Origin: Streptococcus cristatus
GTDB taxonomy: Bacteria > Bacillota > Bacilli > Lactobacillales > Streptococcaceae
Assembly (NCBI RefSeq): GCF_008369405.1
Contig: NZ_VSJJ01000012.1
Span: 1-58,113, forward strand
Length of the DNA: 58,113 bases
Reading direction: 5' to 3'
In this document: positions 56,629 through 58,113 of the stretch, in pieces
Numbering within the stretch: position 1 is the first letter of the stretch
Layout: every line of letters starts with the position of its first letter
The notes under the pieces: model-generated
Databases searched by the model: none
What the model saw: only the letters and a program-made list of their open reading frames with translations
Told to the model about the DNA's origin: nothing
Translations under genes and position numbers: made by a program

Positions 56629-57954
56629 TTCATTTTCTTCAATGATTTCAGATATTTCCACTTTCACCTTGGTGACACGGCCATTCTTGACCTTGTCATT
56701 GGTCAAAATCAGTTTTTTATTCTGACTTTCCACTTCATAGCTGAGCCGTTCTGTTGGATTTGGAATGGTCCCAACACCAGTCAGATAATAACCAGCAATG
56801 GTGTCCACATCATCACTATCGATTTCAACTTCAAAGTATTCATTAAAGTCATTGAGGGTCATTGTTCCTAAAACAATGTAGGTATTCTCACCGATTTCAT
56901 GAACTTCGATGGCAACCTTGTCTGTCTCATCGTCAATCTCACCGACAATCTCCTCCAAGAGGTCTTCCAGTGTAACCAAACCTGCCATACCACCATACTC
57001 ATCCAACAGAATCGCCATTTGATTTTGGGTATTCCGGAGAGATTTGAGCAAATCATCTACAAAAATCGTTTCAGGTACAAAGAGTGGCTCTTGCAGAATC
57101 TTACGCAGAACAATATTGTCAAAACCATTTACAAAGCCTTCATTCAATAGACGTTTTGTGTGAATGAGACCAATGACATTGTCCTTGTCGCCATCATAGA
57201 CAGGAATCCGCGAAAAACTCTGCTTGAGAATGCTTTTGATGATTTCTTGAGTATCGTCCTGAATATCCACCATAAAGGCATCCGTCCGCGGTACCATGAG
57301 TTCACGCGCCATCAGCTCATCCAGCGAGAAAATACCCTGCAACATTTCGATTTCGTCTGCATCCAGCGTCTCCTCGCTCTTAGTCAACATGTACTCAATC
57401 TCATCCCGCGTCATCTTTTCGTCTGCATCGTCGAACTGCATCGGCGTAATCCGACTAAGGAGATTAGTCGAAGCTGAGAGCAACCAAACGAAAGGACTGA
57501 CGATTTTCCCTAGGAAGATAATCACAGGTGCGGTACGAATGGCTAAACTGTCCTTGAGATTCATGGCAATCCGCTTAGGATAAAGCTCGCCCAAAACAAT
57601 GGAAATATAGGTCAAAAGAGCAAGTGCCAAGAAACTAGCAACTGCATGTGCCGTTTTGGAATCACCCATCCAAGAAGCAAAGATTTTCCCTAGATTGTCC
57701 GCAAAGCTTGCCCCCGACAGGATATTGATGACGGTGATACCGACCTGAATCGTTGACAGAAAGTTATTGGGACTTTCAAGAACTTTTAATAAACGAGCGT
57801 ATTTGACATCGCCTTCTTCGGCTTTCTGCTCGACGCGAGCTCGATTGAGCGACACCATCGCCATCTCAGAAGCTGAGAAAAAGGCATTTAGTAAGGTTAA
57901 AACAAATAGCAGTATTGCTTGCAATAAAATACTCTGACTGCCAGGGTCTTCCAT
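56614..57954 (-). CDS. CNNM/CorC-type divalent cation transporter (HlyC/CorC family)
   Basis: A 446-residue protein with a DUF21/CNNM membrane domain of about four segments (residues 8-150). Then come two CBS domains (about 205-325, e.g. MVPRTDAFMVDI and MAILLDEYGGMAGLVTLEDLLEEIVGEI) and a C-terminal CorC_HlyC domain. The family is linked to magnesium efflux. Older annotations call it hemolysin, without good evidence. Monocistronic. Confidence 0.9.
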   Translation of the reverse strand: MEDPGSQSILLQAILLFVLTLLNAFFSASEMAMVSLNRARVEQKAEEGDVKYARLLKVLESPNNFLSTIQVGITVINILSGASFADNLGKIFASWMGDSKTAHAVASFLALALLTYISIVLGELYPKRIAMNLKDSLAIRTAPVIIFLGKIVSPFVWLLSASTNLLSRITPMQFDDADEKMTRDEIEYMLTKSEETLDADEIEMLQGIFSLDELMARELMVPRTDAFMVDIQDDTQEIIKSILKQSFSRIPVYDGDKDNVIGLIHTKRLLNEGFVNGFDNIVLRKILQEPLFVPETIFVDDLLKSLRNTQNQMAILLDEYGGMAGLVTLEDLLEEIVGEIDDETDKVAIEVHEIGENTYIVLGTMTLNDFNEYFEVEIDSDDVDTIAGYYLTGVGTIPNPTERLSYEVESQNKKLILTNDKVKNGRVTKVKVEISEIIEENEEAEK

Positions 57955-58113
57955 GGATTCTTCTCCTAAAAATTATGATCAACCTTGATTATAACATATT
58001 TTTAGGATTCGTGCACAAGGATTTATTGGAAAGCGTTTTGCATCTTGTAGCGTTACAATAGATGTGAGACTTCTAGAAGTCAAAAAGAAGATTCCCTGAT
58101 ATGATAAGAGTAC

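Noticed and set aside
58028..58041. GGAAAGCGTTTTGC as a cre site at the right edge
   Set aside because: Three mismatches to the consensus. The gene it might control lies outside the window, so it cannot be judged.
1..58113. tRNA or rRNA genes, complete insertion sequences, phage genes
   Set aside because: None was recognised by eye on either strand. A covariance-model scan would be needed to exclude small RNA genes fully.

Overview
This is a 58 kb chromosomal stretch from a low-GC Gram-positive coccus, almost certainly an oral Streptococcus of the sanguinis/gordonii/cristatus type. The evidence is a complete arginine deiminase (arc) operon with a YfcC-type arcD and a peptidase-like arcT, the coiA-pepF-methyltransferase-prsA-alaS order, holA beside sodA, a competence CIN box, and an accessory Sec (SecA2/SecY2) locus for serine-rich-repeat (SRR) glycoproteins. 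The calls come from reading the sequence and from family knowledge. No database search was run.

Layout. 0-2 kb: a GNAT acetyltransferase and alanine dehydrogenase. 2-4.6 kb: a small membrane-stress-like operon (HTH regulator, PspC, DUF3169, zincin) with a palindromic operator on its promoter. 4.8-9.8 kb: two divergent operons encoding five unrecognised membrane-anchored proteins. 9.9-18 kb: alaS and a LURP-one gene behind a T-box, then prsA, an O-methyltransferase, pepF and coiA. 18-23.5 kb: an MFS transporter, a D,D-carboxypeptidase, nagB with a NagR-type operator, queA and argR. 23.5-31 kb: arcT-arcD-arcC-arcB-arcA and the Crp/Fnr-type regulator gene. 31-36.4 kb: a YhfC-type membrane protease, a beta-lactamase-like serine hydrolase, a lipoprotein, sodA and holA. 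36.4-54.4 kb: the accessory Sec locus. 54.4-58 kb: a dispersed repeat, pflA, a CiaR-type small RNA, a gene remnant and a CNNM/CorC protein.

The accessory Sec locus is the most unusual part. Read in its direction of transcription (minus strand) it runs: a glycosyltransferase pseudogene, secY2, asp1, asp2, asp3, secA2, three unexpected genes, gtfA, gtfB, asp4-like. The three extra genes encode (i) a 1046-residue SRR protein with no visible export signal and no LPXTG anchor, (ii) a terminally trimmed, motif-degenerate family 1 glycosidase, and (iii) a DivIVA-like coiled-coil protein with an acidic repeat and a strongly basic tail. The usual exported adhesin gene is not at the head of the locus. 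The first glycosyltransferase gene keeps its promoter and its reading frame but carries three in-frame stop codons. A possible reading is an intracellular or membrane-associated glycosylated SRR scaffold that uses GtfA/GtfB. This is inference.

Regulation visible in the sequence includes a T-box for the alanine tRNA synthetase operon, a CIN box for coiA, a NagR operator for nagB, cre-like sites for arcA and pflA, and a triple CiaR half-site array driving a probable csRNA.
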